Notes: a model not told the origin generated them from the letters alone. A stretch of DNA of 64,000 bases from Sphingobacterium sp. JB170 (GCF_900163865.1 NZ_FUKU01000005.1:1-64000), one strand, 5' to 3'. Shown: positions 33,396-43,468, counted from the first letter of the stretch. Translations and numbers: made by a program.

Positions 33396-33887
33396 ATGAA
33401 TAATGCATTTCTGCTTTTAGGCGCCAATTTAGGAGAACCAGATCGACAATTAAAGGATGCTCTAAAGGAAATTAACGAGAAAGTTGGCCGAATTACACGC
33501 TATTCTTCGGTATATGAAACGGAGGCCTGGGGCGTAACGGATCAACCAAAATTCCTTAATCAAGTTGTAAACATTGAAACCACGCTTGCTCCACTTCAAA
33601 TCCTCGAGGTAATACAGGCTATTGAGGAAAAATTAGGTCGCGTACGGCTAACGACCTGGGGCGCACGTGTAATAGACATTGATATCCTTTATTATAACGA
33701 ATTACAGCTTGACCATGAACGGCTGATTATCCCCCACCCGTATATTGCGGATCGAAAATTCACTTTAATTCCACTATGCGAAATAGCTCCCGAATACATT
33801 CACCCTGTATTAAAAATTAGCAACGCAGAAGTTTTAGAGTTGTGTAAGGACCCATTGAATGTTTACCGTTATCAACCCGAAAAATGA
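33396..33887 (+). CDS. folK: 6-hydroxymethyl-dihydropterin pyrophosphokinase (FolK)
   Basis: A 163-residue enzyme of folate synthesis, transferring pyrophosphate from ATP to hydroxymethyl-dihydropterin. Hallmarks: LLLGANLGEPDRQL at the N-terminus, YETEAWGVTDQPKFLNQVV, the RVRLTTWGARVIDIDILYY catalytic loop with two Asp that bind Mg, and IPHPYIADRKFTLIPL. Complete length. Its TGA overlaps the ATG of the next gene as ATGA, indicating translational coupling. Confidence 0.96.
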   Translation: MNNAFLLLGANLGEPDRQLKDALKEINEKVGRITRYSSVYETEAWGVTDQPKFLNQVVNIETTLAPLQILEVIQAIEEKLGRVRLTTWGARVIDIDILYYNELQLDHERLIIPHPYIADRKFTLIPLCEIAPEYIHPVLKISNAEVLELCKDPLNVYRYQPEK

Positions 33888-34237
33888 ACACAAACTACAG
33901 CATCATAAAAACCAACATAATACAAGAGAACATGATGAGTAATCCTGATCTGATTAAACAATTCCTGACCTTGTATCAAACGCAGCTCCCAGTCGACTTT
34001 AAAGCGCTAAATGATGCAATTTCCCGTGGCGACTTTAAAGATATTGCCAACAAAGCGCATCACATAAAGCCAACGATGATATATATAGGCGCTAATGAAC
34101 AGCAAAAGAAGTTACAGAAAATTGAGTCGGCCGCGCAATCAAAAAATAGCAGCGAGATCCAAATACTATTTAAAGAGCTAGAAAAAGACTACGAAACACT
34201 AACAGACGAAATCGACCTATATTTAAAGCACCTCTAA
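33884..34237 (+). CDS. Hpt (histidine phosphotransfer) domain protein
   Basis: A 117-residue, all-helical protein. The phospho-acceptor site is in KDIANKAHHIKPTMIYIGA, matching the HPt pattern A-H-x-x-K-x-x-x-x-x-x-G. Upstream, NPDLIKQFLTLYQTQLP corresponds to the family's first helical motif, which favours the ATG at 33884 over the internal ATG at 33932. It is coupled to folK by an ATGA overlap. It would shuttle phosphate between a hybrid sensor kinase and a response regulator; no partner is encoded nearby. Confidence 0.85.
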   Translation: MNTNYSIIKTNIIQENMMSNPDLIKQFLTLYQTQLPVDFKALNDAISRGDFKDIANKAHHIKPTMIYIGANEQQKKLQKIESAAQSKNSSEIQILFKELEKDYETLTDEIDLYLKHL

Positions 34238-34240
34238 GCG

Positions 34241-34918
34241 CTAGGGCTTGGAACTTAAAAAATGGAGCTTGGAAAAAATGATATAAGACAACAAGACTAG
34301 TGGTAATGCTATGAATTTTAAGAATACAACAAGGGTTACCGTCAAAATTACAAAGATAAACTGAAATTTGTTTTTCTCCCAACTCGGTGACGATAATTTC
34401 ATACTAAACAAGCGCACCTCGCTAACTAGTAAATAACTAACCATGCCGACTATTAGAATCAGCATGTACGGTGAATACACCAGATCGGGAAAATCTCTTC
34501 CAATAAAAGGTAACGATAGTACAAAAAATGTGTTCATTGGGGTATTAAGTCCAATAAAATCCTGGCTTTGCCGTTCGTCGACATTAAATTTTGCTAATCG
34601 CAGCGCAGAGAACACTGTCACTAAAAAACCCAAATATGGAAGAAAAACGAGATTAGTACTATCCTTTAACATCATAAAGAAGACTACACCCGGCACAAAA
34701 CCAAAACTGACCATATCTGCCAAAGAATCTAACTCCTTTCCAATTGTAGATTTGACATGCAGCGCGCGAGCCGCCATTCCGTCGAAGAAATCGCATATTC
34801 CTGATATAAGAATGCAATAAAAGACAACCTCTATATTCTTTTCAAAAGCATATACCACCGCTATGCACCCGAAGAAAAGATTAAGGCAAGTAAGTGTATT
34901 TGGGATATGTCTTTTCAT
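34241..34918 (-). CDS. pssA: CDP-diacylglycerol-serine O-phosphatidyltransferase
   Basis: A 225-residue integral membrane enzyme making phosphatidylserine from CDP-diacylglycerol and L-serine, the route to phosphatidylethanolamine. The CDP-alcohol phosphotransferase motif DG-x2-AR-x8-G-x3-D-x3-D is present (DFFDGMAARALHVKST, then GKELDSLADM), with all three Asp. There are about seven hydrophobic segments. It converges on the Hpt gene with only 3 bases between stop codons. The C-terminal region is short, as in the Bacteroidetes and Bacillus-type PssA. Confidence 0.95.
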   Translation of the reverse strand: MKRHIPNTLTCLNLFFGCIAVVYAFEKNIEVVFYCILISGICDFFDGMAARALHVKSTIGKELDSLADMVSFGFVPGVVFFMMLKDSTNLVFLPYLGFLVTVFSALRLAKFNVDERQSQDFIGLNTPMNTFFVLSLPFIGRDFPDLVYSPYMLILIVGMVSYLLVSEVRLFSMKLSSPSWEKNKFQFIFVILTVTLVVFLKFIALPLVLLSYIIFSKLHFLSSKP

Positions 34919-34986
34919 AGCAAAAATTTCAAGGCATCTTCCCGTAAACAGAAAAGATGCCTTAAAATTATCAAATATCGATGGTA

Positions 34987-36477
34987 TTAACTATTCATAC
35001 TTATCAAAAACTCTTCATTGGATCTGGTACCGCGTAATTGTGTTAATAGGAATTCCATAGATTCGGTTGAATTCATATCTGACAAATGATTACGTAATAC
35101 CCATAAACGTTGAAGTGTATCGCGATCTACAAGTAAATCATCGCGACGGGTACTCGATGCCGTAAGATCGATCGCCGGGAAAATACGCTTGTTCGCCAAT
35201 TTGCGATCCAACTGTAATTCCATGTTACCCGTACCTTTGAATTCCTCAAAGATAACTTCATCCATTTTCGAGCCTGTATCCGTTAGCGCGGTGGCAAGAA
35301 TTGTCAACGAGCCACCGTCCTCAATGTTACGTGCAGCACCAAAGAAACGCTTTGGCTTATGCAGTGCGTTTGCATCTACACCACCGGAGAGAATCTTACC
35401 CGAAGCAGGAGCAACCGTATTATATGCACGTGCTAAACGTGTAATAGAGTCTAACAGAATTACAACGTCATGACCACATTCAACCATACGTTTTGCTTTC
35501 TCCAAAACGATATTAGCAATCTTAACGTGACGATCAGCTGGCTCATCAAATGTAGACGAAATAACTTCAGCACGTACACTTCTGGCCATATCAGTAACCT
35601 CTTCAGGGCGTTCATCGATTAACAAAATAATCAGATAAACTTCTGGATGATTTTTCGCAATTGCATTCGCAACTTCTTTCAAAAGATTGGTTTTACCCGT
35701 CTTCGGCTGCGCTACAATTAAACCACGTTGACCTTTTCCAATTGGTGTAAATAAATCCATGATCCGTGTCGAATAGTTACCTACTCCTAAATCTAGATTT
35801 AATTTTTCTGTTGGAAATAAAGGTGTTAGATAGTCGAACGGAACACGGTCACGGATTTCTGCCGGTACTTGTCCGTTAATTGCTTCAACGCGTACCAATG
35901 GAAAATACTTTTCGCCTTCTTTTGGCGGGCGAATTGATCCCCGCACGTTATCACCTGTCTTCAATCCAAATAACTTTATCTGCGATTGAGAAACATAGAT
36001 ATCGTCTGGAGATGTTAAATAGTTATAATCTGAAGAGCGTAAAAAGCCATAACCGTCCGGCATTATTTCCAACACCCCTTCGTTGACGATTACATTATCG
36101 AAATCAGTTGGTAAAACCGGTGATGAAGCCTCCGATTTGGTAGGTACAGGTGCCTCTTCAGGCGTAGCTGTTTTCACTTGCAAGTCCTGATTCGAAGGTC
36201 TCTCGACATCTACATCTGTTGCAACGGCCGGTCTTTTTGGTACTGATACCGATTCTGTTTTACTCGTTCTAACGCGTTTTCTAGGTCTGTCTGACATGTT
36301 TTCTTCACTTTCGCCGGTGTTTGTTTCACTCGAGTTATTCAGCGACTGTTTTGCAATTATTGAAATACGATCAATTAATTCTTGCTTTCTTAGTTTATCG
36401 ACATCGGCGATGCCCAATACTTTTGCAATCTCGCGTAACTCTGACACGAGCTTGGTATTTAGTTCATTAATATCCAT
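34987..36477 (-). CDS. rho: Transcription termination factor Rho
   Basis: A 496-residue hexameric RNA-dependent ATPase. N-terminal Rho_N helices ([20 protein letters not shown], about 1-45), then a low-complexity, partly acidic insertion (about 46-135, rich in P, S, T, E, V) typical of Bacteroidetes Rho, then the cold-shock RNA-binding domain ([16 protein letters not shown]) and the ATPase core with Walker [14 protein letters not shown], Walker [18 protein letters not shown], the Q-loop and [20 protein letters not shown]. Complete. It is a single gene, downstream partner of none. Confidence 0.98.
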   Translation of the reverse strand: MDINELNTKLVSELREIAKVLGIADVDKLRKQELIDRISIIAKQSLNNSSETNTGESEENMSDRPRKRVRTSKTESVSVPKRPAVATDVDVERPSNQDLQVKTATPEEAPVPTKSEASSPVLPTDFDNVIVNEGVLEIMPDGYGFLRSSDYNYLTSPDDIYVSQSQIKLFGLKTGDNVRGSIRPPKEGEKYFPLVRVEAINGQVPAEIRDRVPFDYLTPLFPTEKLNLDLGVGNYSTRIMDLFTPIGKGQRGLIVAQPKTGKTNLLKEVANAIAKNHPEVYLIILLIDERPEEVTDMARSVRAEVISSTFDEPADRHVKIANIVLEKAKRMVECGHDVVILLDSITRLARAYNTVAPASGKILSGGVDANALHKPKRFFGAARNIEDGGSLTILATALTDTGSKMDEVIFEEFKGTGNMELQLDRKLANKRIFPAIDLTASSTRRDDLLVDRDTLQRLWVLRNHLSDMNSTESMEFLLTQLRGTRSNEEFLISMNS

Positions 36478-36837
36478 TAACTTGTTATTATGAGATATAG
36501 GATTTTACTGCTTTTGAATTTACCCATTTTCTTATTCTAGCACACGCTATTAATTTGAGACAAACTAAAATTATGACTGAGGACTATTTAAGAGCATGCT
36601 TATTTTAACTCCTACAAGGATAAATTTGAGAATCGGCACAAAAATAATATAACATTTGTAATTTCAAAAGAAAATGCGTGATTTTTTTTTACATAGAGTT
36701 TTACGTAGAGTAAAAACCAACTATATTCTTAACGCGCTTTTAGAATATTTGTTTTATTTGTTGCAAACTTTATATTTTTTTCTCACTTTTAGTATTCCTT
36801 ATTAAGTTTACAAATAAACTAAAACGTTTTATCTTCT
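36478..36837. other. Divergent intergenic region between rho and gluP
   Basis: 360 AT-rich bases without a plausible gene. It should carry both promoters; a stretch near 36755-36775 (TTTGTTGCAAACTTTATATT) loosely resembles a Bacteroidetes promoter for the sugar transporter but the fit is weak. Confidence 0.5.
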
Positions 36838-38562
36838 ATGAAAGAAAACCAATCAACCAACTACCCCGCGCTATATACCTTGGTAGTTGTATTCTTCTTT
36901 TGGGGCTTTATAGCCGCTGGAAACAGTGTTTTCATCCCATTTTGCAAGAATTATTTTCAATTGGATCAGTTTCAATCTCAATTAATTGATTTCGCATTTT
37001 ACAGTGCGTATTATCTTGGGGCCCTTTTACTTTTTATTTTTAGCACAATCTCTGGGAAAGACCTGGTGGGGAAATGGGGATACAAAAGAAGTATTATTTA
37101 CGGCCTTCTATTTTCTGCATTAGGTGCTACGGCCATGATTATTGCCGTCGAGGTCAATGTCTATATAGGTATGCTCATTGGATTATTCATTGTCGCTTTA
37201 GGATTCTCTTTACAGCAGACTGCGGCCAATCCTTTTGCGGTACTGTTAGGCGATCCTAAAACGGGGGCCTCGCGAGTCAATCTAGGAGGAGCAATCAATT
37301 CGTTTGGGACCACGATTGGACCTTTGGTAATCGGATTCGCATTGTTCGGCACATTCGAACCAATTTCGGATGGAGAAATAGCAAATCTACCACTTGACAA
37401 AGTAGTATATCTATACGTCATTGTTGGGCTCCTTTTTGTATTGGCCGCCGGACTTTTTCACTTCTCAAAAAAGGTACCGCCCGGTATCAATAATGAACCA
37501 ATGGAACCTGCAAACAAAGCGAAGAATACGTTAATAGTAATGACTATCCTCTTACTTTTAATGTTTGTTCCCGTGTTCTTAAGCTATAAGAGCGAAACGT
37601 CCATCATGGTTGAAAACCTACATACCCAGCTTGCTAACACCACGGATCAACTGGAAATTACGCAACTAAATGCAAAAATAAAAGAACTTATCCACCCATT
37701 AGAGCTTACTCGCATGGCATGGCTAGTAGGTGCATTGCTTTCCATAGTCTGCGGATTGCTGTTCGCTTACACCCGGGCAAACAAAAATCAAGAAGGATGG
37801 GGTGCAATGAAATATCCACAACTCGTCTTAGGGATGTTGGCGCTCTTTATTTATGTCGGTATCGAAGTCGGAATTGGTAGTAACCTAGGCGAATTGCTTA
37901 AACTCGACGAATTTGGAAACTTGCAATCTTCTGAAATCACACCATATGTCTCGATTTATTGGGGAGGTATGATGATCGGACGATGGGCCGGAGCAATTAG
38001 TGCTTTTCAATTTAAAACAGCAACCAAAAAACTGCTTTTATTAATTGTTCCAATTGTCGCATTTGCATTAATAATAGGAGTAAACAGTCTGGCTGGCTTT
38101 GACATGTCGCACCTAATCTTTTTCTTTATATGTGTACTTGTACAAATAGGAGCCTTCTTTTTAAGTAAAGAAAAACCAGCACGAACGTTAATTATCTTTG
38201 GTGGACTCGGACTACTGGCAATGACGATTGGTTTGTTTACGAGCGGAATGGTCGCCATTTACGCGTTCTTGACCGGCGGTCTTGCCTGTTCAATTATGTG
38301 GGGCTCAATCTTTAGCCTATCAATCGTCGGGCTAGGGAAATACACTGAACAAGGTTCCGCATTCTTAGTAATGATGATCCTCGGTGGAGCAATCATTCCT
38401 CCGTTACAAGGTAAACTTGCCGACATTATTGGTATCCATAACTCCTATATATTACCCGTGATAGGCTTTTGCTATATTATATTTTTTGCGGTAATCGTGC
38501 GGAAATTTTTGAAGGACCAAGGAATCAATATCGATGAAATAGAATCTGAAAGTTCCCATTAG
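36838..38562 (+). CDS. gluP: MFS sugar:H+ symporter, GluP/FucP type, with an extra helix pair
   Basis: A 574-residue transporter of the FucP/GluP/NagP family. Signatures: [20 protein letters not shown] in TM1, then [46 protein letters not shown] and [10 protein letters not shown]. The C-terminal half has [13 protein letters not shown]. It is about 140 residues longer than GluP (around 430): between the halves sits [20 protein letters not shown], a hydrophilic stretch of about 45 residues with heptad-like ELI/QLN repeats, and [19 protein letters not shown], i.e. two additional helices. It probably imports glucose, galactose or N-acetylglucosamine. A terminator and then a sugar-kinase gene follow. 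Confidence 0.88.
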   Translation: MKENQSTNYPALYTLVVVFFFWGFIAAGNSVFIPFCKNYFQLDQFQSQLIDFAFYSAYYLGALLLFIFSTISGKDLVGKWGYKRSIIYGLLFSALGATAMIIAVEVNVYIGMLIGLFIVALGFSLQQTAANPFAVLLGDPKTGASRVNLGGAINSFGTTIGPLVIGFALFGTFEPISDGEIANLPLDKVVYLYVIVGLLFVLAAGLFHFSKKVPPGINNEPMEPANKAKNTLIVMTILLLLMFVPVFLSYKSETSIMVENLHTQLANTTDQLEITQLNAKIKELIHPLELTRMAWLVGALLSIVCGLLFAYTRANKNQEGWGAMKYPQLVLGMLALFIYVGIEVGIGSNLGELLKLDEFGNLQSSEITPYVSIYWGGMMIGRWAGAISAFQFKTATKKLLLLIVPIVAFALIIGVNSLAGFDMSHLIFFFICVLVQIGAFFLSKEKPARTLIIFGGLGLLAMTIGLFTSGMVAIYAFLTGGLACSIMWGSIFSLSIVGLGKYTEQGSAFLVMMILGGAIIPPLQGKLADIIGIHNSYILPVIGFCYIIFFAVIVRKFLKDQGINIDEIESESSH

Positions 38563-38612
38563 ACGTTAGATATTGTACTAAATACACTAAGTACAGAAAA
38601 ATTTAAATTAAT

Positions 38613-38650
38613 AAAAAAATGCCCTTACGTAACCGTAGGGGCATTTTTTT
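38613..38650 (+). terminator. Strong intrinsic terminator after gluP
   Basis: AAAAAAATGCCCTTACG, loop TAAC, CGTAGGGGCATTTTTTT: a 17-bp stem with a single G-U, and T-runs on both sides. Confidence 0.9.
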
Positions 38651-38798
38651 CACCATTTAATAAAAATGAAAATTCTGCAATTTCATTTTTTAAGTACTAA
38701 AATTCGTGTTTTTAAACTTAATAACGTATTTTCGAAAAGACAATATTGAATAGAATTAAAGCAAAAACTAAACATAACACAATAAAACCAAATCTATA

Positions 38799-39659
38799 AT
38801 GATTATCATTGCGGACGGAGGATCAACTAAAACAAACTGGTGTTTGTTAGATGATTCAAATAAAAAAATATATTTCAATACCGAGGGCTACAACCCATAT
38901 TTTGTAGACAGCGAATACATTGTTAACTCCCTTAAAAAAGGATTACCCCATGACCTTCCTTTCGAAAATGTGACTGAAGTAAACTATTATGGCGCTGGCG
39001 TACATAATGCTGAAAAAGCGAAAATAGTTGAAGTTGCACTTCAAAAAGTGTTCACGAACTCAAAAGTGGAAGTAGGCCATGACTTATTGGCGGCCGCCCG
39101 TGCATTATTAGGCGATAATGAGGGTTTTGCTGCAATTTTAGGAACAGGAACAAATAGCTGCATCTACAACGGAAATGAAATCACTTTTAATATCGATTCA
39201 GCGGCATATATTTTAGGTGATGAGGGTAGTGGGAGTTATATCGGAAAGAAACTTCTTACGGACTTTATTCGTAATTTGATGCCAGAAAATGTCGCAAAAT
39301 CCTTTTTTGAAACGTATAACTTAACACCGGACGAAATAATGGACAATGTTTACACAAAACCTCTTGCCAATCGATTCTGTGCTAGTTTCAGTAAATTCGT
39401 TTACGACAACAATGTAAACATCGAATACACACGCCAAATTGTGGAAGATGCGTTTGAGGCGTTCTTCAAGAACCTCGTCAGTAAATACCCGGACTACCAA
39501 AAATACTCATTCAACTGTATCGGATCAGTCGGTTACAACTTCCGCAATGTCTTAGAAAATAAAGCGAAAGAGTACGGTATGCAAGTCGGTAAAATATTGC
39601 GTTCGCCGATCGACGATTTAGTGGTATTTCACATCAATAGAGCGGCAAAAAATAAGTAA
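38799..39659 (+). CDS. BadF/BadG-family ATPase, N-acetylglucosamine-kinase-like (copy 1)
   Basis: A 286-residue ASKHA-fold protein. Phosphate-1 motif IADGGSTKTNWCLLD, phosphate-2/adenosine motif GTGTNSCIYNG and GDEGSGSYIGKK are as in the BcrAD/BadFG group, whose nearest functional members are N-acetylglucosamine kinases. It lacks Fe-S ligands of the benzoyl-CoA activases. It follows a GluP-type transporter, so phosphorylation of an imported or recycled amino sugar is likely. A paralogue is encoded at 43993-44859. Complete and of family length. Confidence 0.85.
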   Translation: MIIIADGGSTKTNWCLLDDSNKKIYFNTEGYNPYFVDSEYIVNSLKKGLPHDLPFENVTEVNYYGAGVHNAEKAKIVEVALQKVFTNSKVEVGHDLLAAARALLGDNEGFAAILGTGTNSCIYNGNEITFNIDSAAYILGDEGSGSYIGKKLLTDFIRNLMPENVAKSFFETYNLTPDEIMDNVYTKPLANRFCASFSKFVYDNNVNIEYTRQIVEDAFEAFFKNLVSKYPDYQKYSFNCIGSVGYNFRNVLENKAKEYGMQVGKILRSPIDDLVVFHINRAAKNK

Positions 39660-39675
39660 TATTGTAATACGGTTA

Positions 39676-39720
39676 AATACCAAAGGCCACTTCAATAATA
39701 TTGAAGTGGCCTTTGGTATT
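39676..39720. terminator. 20-bp perfect hairpin between convergent genes
   Basis: AATACCAAAGGCCACTTCAA, loop TAATA and the exact reverse complement. It separates the kinase (plus) from the hydrolase (minus); it has only short T-runs, so it may act by RNA structure rather than by a classic U-tract. Confidence 0.75.
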
Positions 39721-39741
39721 AAGTAACCTAATACTTTAATC

Positions 39742-40428
39742 TTAAAGCGTAAGCGATTCGCCTATTTTTGGCAAAAACAAATCCAAATTAGCGGTTGCAA
39801 ACTTCCCTTTTGCATCGTCCATGTCAATCGAGATCGGCGCAAAAGTGTTATAATGTATTCCGCATATCTTTTTACAGTTGATAAACTGCGCGGCCTTAAT
39901 CGCATCATCGACATCCATTGTATAATGCCCGCCTATTGGAAGAAATGCCCAATCTAAATCCAAATCGCCTAGTAGTTTCATCTCCATTGTTAATGCAGTA
40001 TCGCCTGCAAAGTAGAATTTACGTCCACCAACAAAAAATACGAAACCAGCAGCGACACCCGCGTACAATCCTTCTGGCGTACTGTTAGTATGCAGCGCAT
40101 AGACCATCTTTACTTTCCCAAACGGTAATTCAAGTGTACCGCCAAAATTGAATTCTAACAATTTATTTTCTGGGATGCCCTGCGTACGGGCCCAATCTGC
40201 CGTTTCCACGATGGCCGCGACTGTAGCGTCACTATCCTTCTGGATGCGTGTCAAATCTGCAACATGATCCCCATGACAATGACTTAAAAAGATAAAATCT
40301 GGACGAATCGAATCCACGTCAATATCTTTAGCTAACCCATTGCTACTAATAAACGGATCCAGCAATACTTTAGTCCCGTGAAAATCAAATTCGACACAGG
40401 ACTGACCATAATAAGTAACTTTAATCAT
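39742..40428 (-). CDS. UPF0173-type metal-dependent hydrolase (metallo-beta-lactamase fold)
   Basis: A 228-residue cytosolic protein. The MBL zinc motif is FLSHCHGDHVADL (H-x-H-x-D-H), preceded by VLLDPFISSNG and followed by AGDTALTMEMKLLGDL and IGGHYTMDVDDAIKAA, the UPF0173 pattern. The last Zn-ligand His is in GIHYNTFAPI. The substrate of this conserved family is not known to me. It reads in the same direction as ybaB, 9 bases downstream of it. Confidence 0.93.
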   Translation of the reverse strand: MIKVTYYGQSCVEFDFHGTKVLLDPFISSNGLAKDIDVDSIRPDFIFLSHCHGDHVADLTRIQKDSDATVAAIVETADWARTQGIPENKLLEFNFGGTLELPFGKVKMVYALHTNSTPEGLYAGVAAGFVFFVGGRKFYFAGDTALTMEMKLLGDLDLDWAFLPIGGHYTMDVDDAIKAAQFINCKKICGIHYNTFAPISIDMDDAKGKFATANLDLFLPKIGESLTL

Positions 40429-40436
40429 ACAGCGTC

Positions 40437-40742
40437 TTATTTATTAAAAAGATTACCGAAACCGCCAAGCAAATCTTGCGATACGGCCTGCATCTCCGAT
40501 TGACTAACATTTTCAGCTTGCGCCAATGCCTTATTGACGGCGACAATAATAATTTCCTCCAATTCTTCTTTATCTGCTTGTGCATAAAATTCCGGATCAA
40601 CCGAAATCTCGCGGACTTCTTTATTTGCCGTTACAATTACTTTCACTTTCCCTCCTTCTGCTTCGCCAGATACAGAAATATTGTCTAAACGTTTCTTTAC
40701 TTCGTCAGCTTTTTGCTGCGCTTGCATTATTTTATCAAACAT
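40437..40742 (-). CDS. YbaB/EbfC-family nucleoid-associated protein
   Basis: A 101-residue dimeric DNA-binding protein: MFDKIMQAQQKADEVKKRLD forms the first amphipathic helix, then GKVKVIVTANKEVREISVDP and the C-terminal helices with QDLLGGFGNLFNK. EbfC binds DNA without strong sequence preference and condenses it. In many bacteria the gene is next to dnaX-recR; here it precedes the UPF0173 hydrolase, with 8 bases between, so the two are probably co-transcribed. Confidence 0.95.
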   Translation of the reverse strand: MFDKIMQAQQKADEVKKRLDNISVSGEAEGGKVKVIVTANKEVREISVDPEFYAQADKEELEEIIIVAVNKALAQAENVSQSEMQAVSQDLLGGFGNLFNK

Positions 40743-40860
40743 AATTAAATCCTTATTTTAACTGCAATTTACAAAATGATACGCATAAAGCGATAAACAC
40801 GTGTTTTATTAGGTTCTTTAATATGCCTTCGTTATTTTTGCGTAAATTAAATGGTAACGC

Positions 40861-41361
40861 ATGGAAAAACTCGATTTCTATAACAGATTATTAACAAACA
40901 CGACTTCAACAAACCCTCAAAAAACTGCCGATCTCGAAGAAGAGGTTGACATCGTTATCCATAAACTGAAGTTCATTCCCGAAGAGTCGAGACCTTCGGT
41001 ACTCGTACTTGATCAAGCTACTTTTTATGAACCAAAAAGCTCCCCCCAGCTCACAGATACGATATCTATCGGTGGAGGAAACCTGCTATCAGAAAAGTTC
41101 GACAATCCTAGCAAATTGGTGTTCATTCAACATAGTGGTAATTTATTCGCAGATATTATTTCTGTATTAGACGACGTAATATTGAGTAGAACAGATGCTG
41201 TACAAAAAAATGAAGTTTACATAATCAGTAAGCCAGATTTCGGCAATAATCCCGAAGATTTCCTATCGGATGTCGAAATCACTGCAGAAATTATGCAGCC
41301 TAAATATTTTGTTTATGGAAGACAGGGTATAGATTGGGTGAAGTTTGACCTTTTAGCTTAA
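40861..41361 (+). CDS. Cytosolic protein resembling a BtuF-type binding-protein lobe
   Basis: A 166-residue protein without signal peptide or membrane segment. The sequence TDTISIGGGNLLSEKFDNPS, then VQKNEVYIISKPDFGNNPED and VEITAEIMQPKYFVYGRQG, ending WVKFDL, resembles the C-terminal lobe of periplasmic B12/siderophore-binding proteins (BtuF/FepB superfamily), but there is no N-terminal lobe and no export signal. Divergent from ybaB. Either a cytosolic paralogue repurposed in this lineage or a family I do not recognise; this similarity is by pattern only. Confidence 0.6.
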   Translation: MEKLDFYNRLLTNTTSTNPQKTADLEEEVDIVIHKLKFIPEESRPSVLVLDQATFYEPKSSPQLTDTISIGGGNLLSEKFDNPSKLVFIQHSGNLFADIISVLDDVILSRTDAVQKNEVYIISKPDFGNNPEDFLSDVEITAEIMQPKYFVYGRQGIDWVKFDLLA

Positions 41362-41364
41362 AAC

Positions 41365-41444
41365 AAAAAAAGCGAGCTGCTAATGTGTGCCTCAAATATT
41401 TAAATATTCTTAATTGGCCATTAATAGATTTTCTCGCTTTTTTT
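41365..41444. terminator. Long-loop inverted repeat AAAAAAAGCGAG/CTCGCTTTTTTT
   Basis: 12-bp perfect arms separated by 56 bases containing the palindrome AATATTTAAATATT. T-runs on both strands suit a bidirectional terminator between two convergent genes. Confidence 0.7.
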
Positions 41445-41500
41445 ATGTCCGTTTAACGGCCCGGCGTCAACTATACACCAGGCCCGTCAACAGTAATATT

Positions 41501-42592
41501 TTAGAAAAATTTCTTTCGCAGAACAGCGTATAATTTTTCAACCGTCTGAGGTTTGTCGGCCCAATTATTTTTCAGCGCGTAATTCGTTTGTAGAAATGCA
41601 TCTGCTTCGGCAAACGAATTATAACGATTCAACAATTCTACTGCTTCGCTATACGCTAAAGTATATCCATTAAAAAGATCTTTAATAAACAAGAGTTTAT
41701 CGTTCAAGTTTATTACCGTTTTAAGATCTACAGATTTATTAATTCCCGGTACACCAGGGTTCGAAGTATTCGTCGCCCCCGGAGCAGCAGCGTCTTGTCG
41801 TTGCTGCTGCAATATTTCATTTATTGTCATCGGACGAGCATTCCTATTTTCCTCATTGGCTTTAGGTTGTTCGATTACCACCTCCCTAGGTTCTTCGATG
41901 ACCTGGACAACAACGGGTTTACTTTCGGCAGCGGCATCGGGTTCCAGATCTGTCTCCTCCAATGCCCTCGACACAGCAGCCTCATTCCGTTCTTCCATTG
42001 ACGGATCTTTGGTCTGGCCAAATAAAGTTTGTTTGGAGCCCTTCGAATAGTCTGTATTGGACAGATCCTCATTTTCTTGTTCGATAGAAGCTACCGCTTC
42101 TTTTTGAACTGGCCTCTGTTCTTCCGCATTTGGTGACGAGGTATCCGCGGCAGATTCTTCTAGGTCTTCGGGCGTTAACAACTCAGCTTTAGAAGAAGAA
42201 TCCGTAGACTGATCCTTTTCAGATTTCGCATCTGACGTATCATCCGTGTTCTTTTCTTCATGAATTTCGGGTTCTACCAGCTGCTTATCTGACTTATTAT
42301 CTAACTCGATGGGCGGTGTAAAAAAATCATTTTCTACCTTTGCTAACGTCTTGTCTTCCTCCAGCACGATTCCTGAATTTTCACTCACTACGGCTTGTGA
42401 GTTGTTGTTGGCCTCCGCTAAACGAGAGAGCACTCGAATATGGGTAGTCAAAAATTCTGATTTTGCTTCGAGGAGCACAAGCTGTCCCGTGTGATCATCA
42501 ACTCCTTTTTCGGAGAACTCTTCGTAGGTATCATTGATTTCCCGAAGTAGCTCGCCTATTTTTGAAAAGATAGATTCTTGTGTGTATCCCAT
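41501..42592 (-). CDS. Acidic, largely disordered protein with a conserved C-terminal domain
   Basis: A 363-residue protein. Residues 1-75 are helical (MGYTQESIFSKIGELLREIN). Residues about 80-270 are low-complexity, rich in E, D, S, T, N and P (for example DDTSDAKSEKDQSTDSSSKA), so likely unstructured. The last 80 residues (INKSVDLKTVINLNDKLLFI, KDLFNGYTLAYSEAVELLNR, FLQTNYALKNNWADKP) are well ordered and of a kind I associate with uncharacterised Bacteroidetes proteins. No signal peptide, no membrane helix. Divergent from tdk. Function unknown. Confidence 0.75.
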   Translation of the reverse strand: MGYTQESIFSKIGELLREINDTYEEFSEKGVDDHTGQLVLLEAKSEFLTTHIRVLSRLAEANNNSQAVVSENSGIVLEEDKTLAKVENDFFTPPIELDNKSDKQLVEPEIHEEKNTDDTSDAKSEKDQSTDSSSKAELLTPEDLEESAADTSSPNAEEQRPVQKEAVASIEQENEDLSNTDYSKGSKQTLFGQTKDPSMEERNEAAVSRALEETDLEPDAAAESKPVVVQVIEEPREVVIEQPKANEENRNARPMTINEILQQQRQDAAAPGATNTSNPGVPGINKSVDLKTVINLNDKLLFIKDLFNGYTLAYSEAVELLNRYNSFAEADAFLQTNYALKNNWADKPQTVEKLYAVLRKKFF

Positions 42593-42785
42593 ATGTATTT
42601 TTTTAATCCGGACTGCAGATATTTATTTTGTTTTCTAAAAGAAAATCATTGATTAATACTCTATTCCGAAGTAGACCTCATTTCCTAATATCAAATTTAA
42701 GATATAATTTCGATATTAGCATGATTCAACAATAAGTTTTAACGGTATTTTAACCAAGAAATCCGAAGCAAATAACACAAAACGT

Positions 42786-43364
42786 ATGCTGTTTTCCGAA
42801 CATAATTTTATCCGAGCACTTATGCACGTAGGAAGTATCGAAGTGATCTGCGGATCGATGTTTTCAGGAAAGACTGAAGAGTTAATACGAAGGCTCAAAC
42901 GAGCGCAATATGCTAGATTACCTGTTGAAATTTTTAAACCAGAAATTGATGTAAGGTACGATGAAAATGAGATTGTCTCGCATAACAGCAATAGTATCCC
43001 ATCAACGCCCGTATCCCACTCTTCAGCCATCTTACTTTTGAGTTCGGCCACAAAAGTTGTCGGAATTGATGAAGCACAATTCTTCGACGATGAACTTCCC
43101 AATGTATGTGTACAACTAGCAAATCGAGGCGTTCGAGTCATCGTTGCTGGCTTAGATATGGACTACAAAGGAGTGCCATTCGGACCCCTTCCAAATTTGT
43201 TAGCTGTAGCCGAACATATCACTAAGGTACATGCCGTATGTGTACAATGTGGTGCTCCGGCCACATATTCTTATCGAGTCGCAGCAAGTGAAGAACGCGT
43301 ACTGCTGGGAGAAAAAGATAATTATGAGCCGCGCTGTCGCCGATGTTACTACAAATTGTACTAA
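42786..43364 (+). CDS. tdk: Thymidine kinase
   Basis: A 192-residue type II thymidine kinase salvaging thymidine to dTMP with ATP. P-loop [18 protein letters not shown] near residue 23, the metal/base region [15 protein letters not shown], the lasso [18 protein letters not shown], and the four zinc-binding Cys as CVQCG and CRRC. All present and complete. The first 13 residues before GSIEVICG are longer than in many homologues; the internal ATG at 42822 (MHVGSIEV) could be the true start. Confidence 0.95.
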   Translation: MLFSEHNFIRALMHVGSIEVICGSMFSGKTEELIRRLKRAQYARLPVEIFKPEIDVRYDENEIVSHNSNSIPSTPVSHSSAILLLSSATKVVGIDEAQFFDDELPNVCVQLANRGVRVIVAGLDMDYKGVPFGPLPNLLAVAEHITKVHAVCVQCGAPATYSYRVAASEERVLLGEKDNYEPRCRRCYYKLY

Positions 43365-43443
43365 TTCGCCGGAAAACGTTAGCTTGAAAGCTTACGACGA
43401 ACCTTATCTACACATACATTTATGGCTTTTCGTAAAATAAAAA

Positions 43444-43462
43444 GGGGACCACTAAAGTCCCC
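43444..43462 (-). terminator. Terminator of the glutathione peroxidase operon
   Basis: Arms GGGGAC and GTCCCC around a 7-base loop; on the minus strand TTTTTATTTT follows. Confidence 0.75.
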
Positions 43463-43468
43463 AATTTA

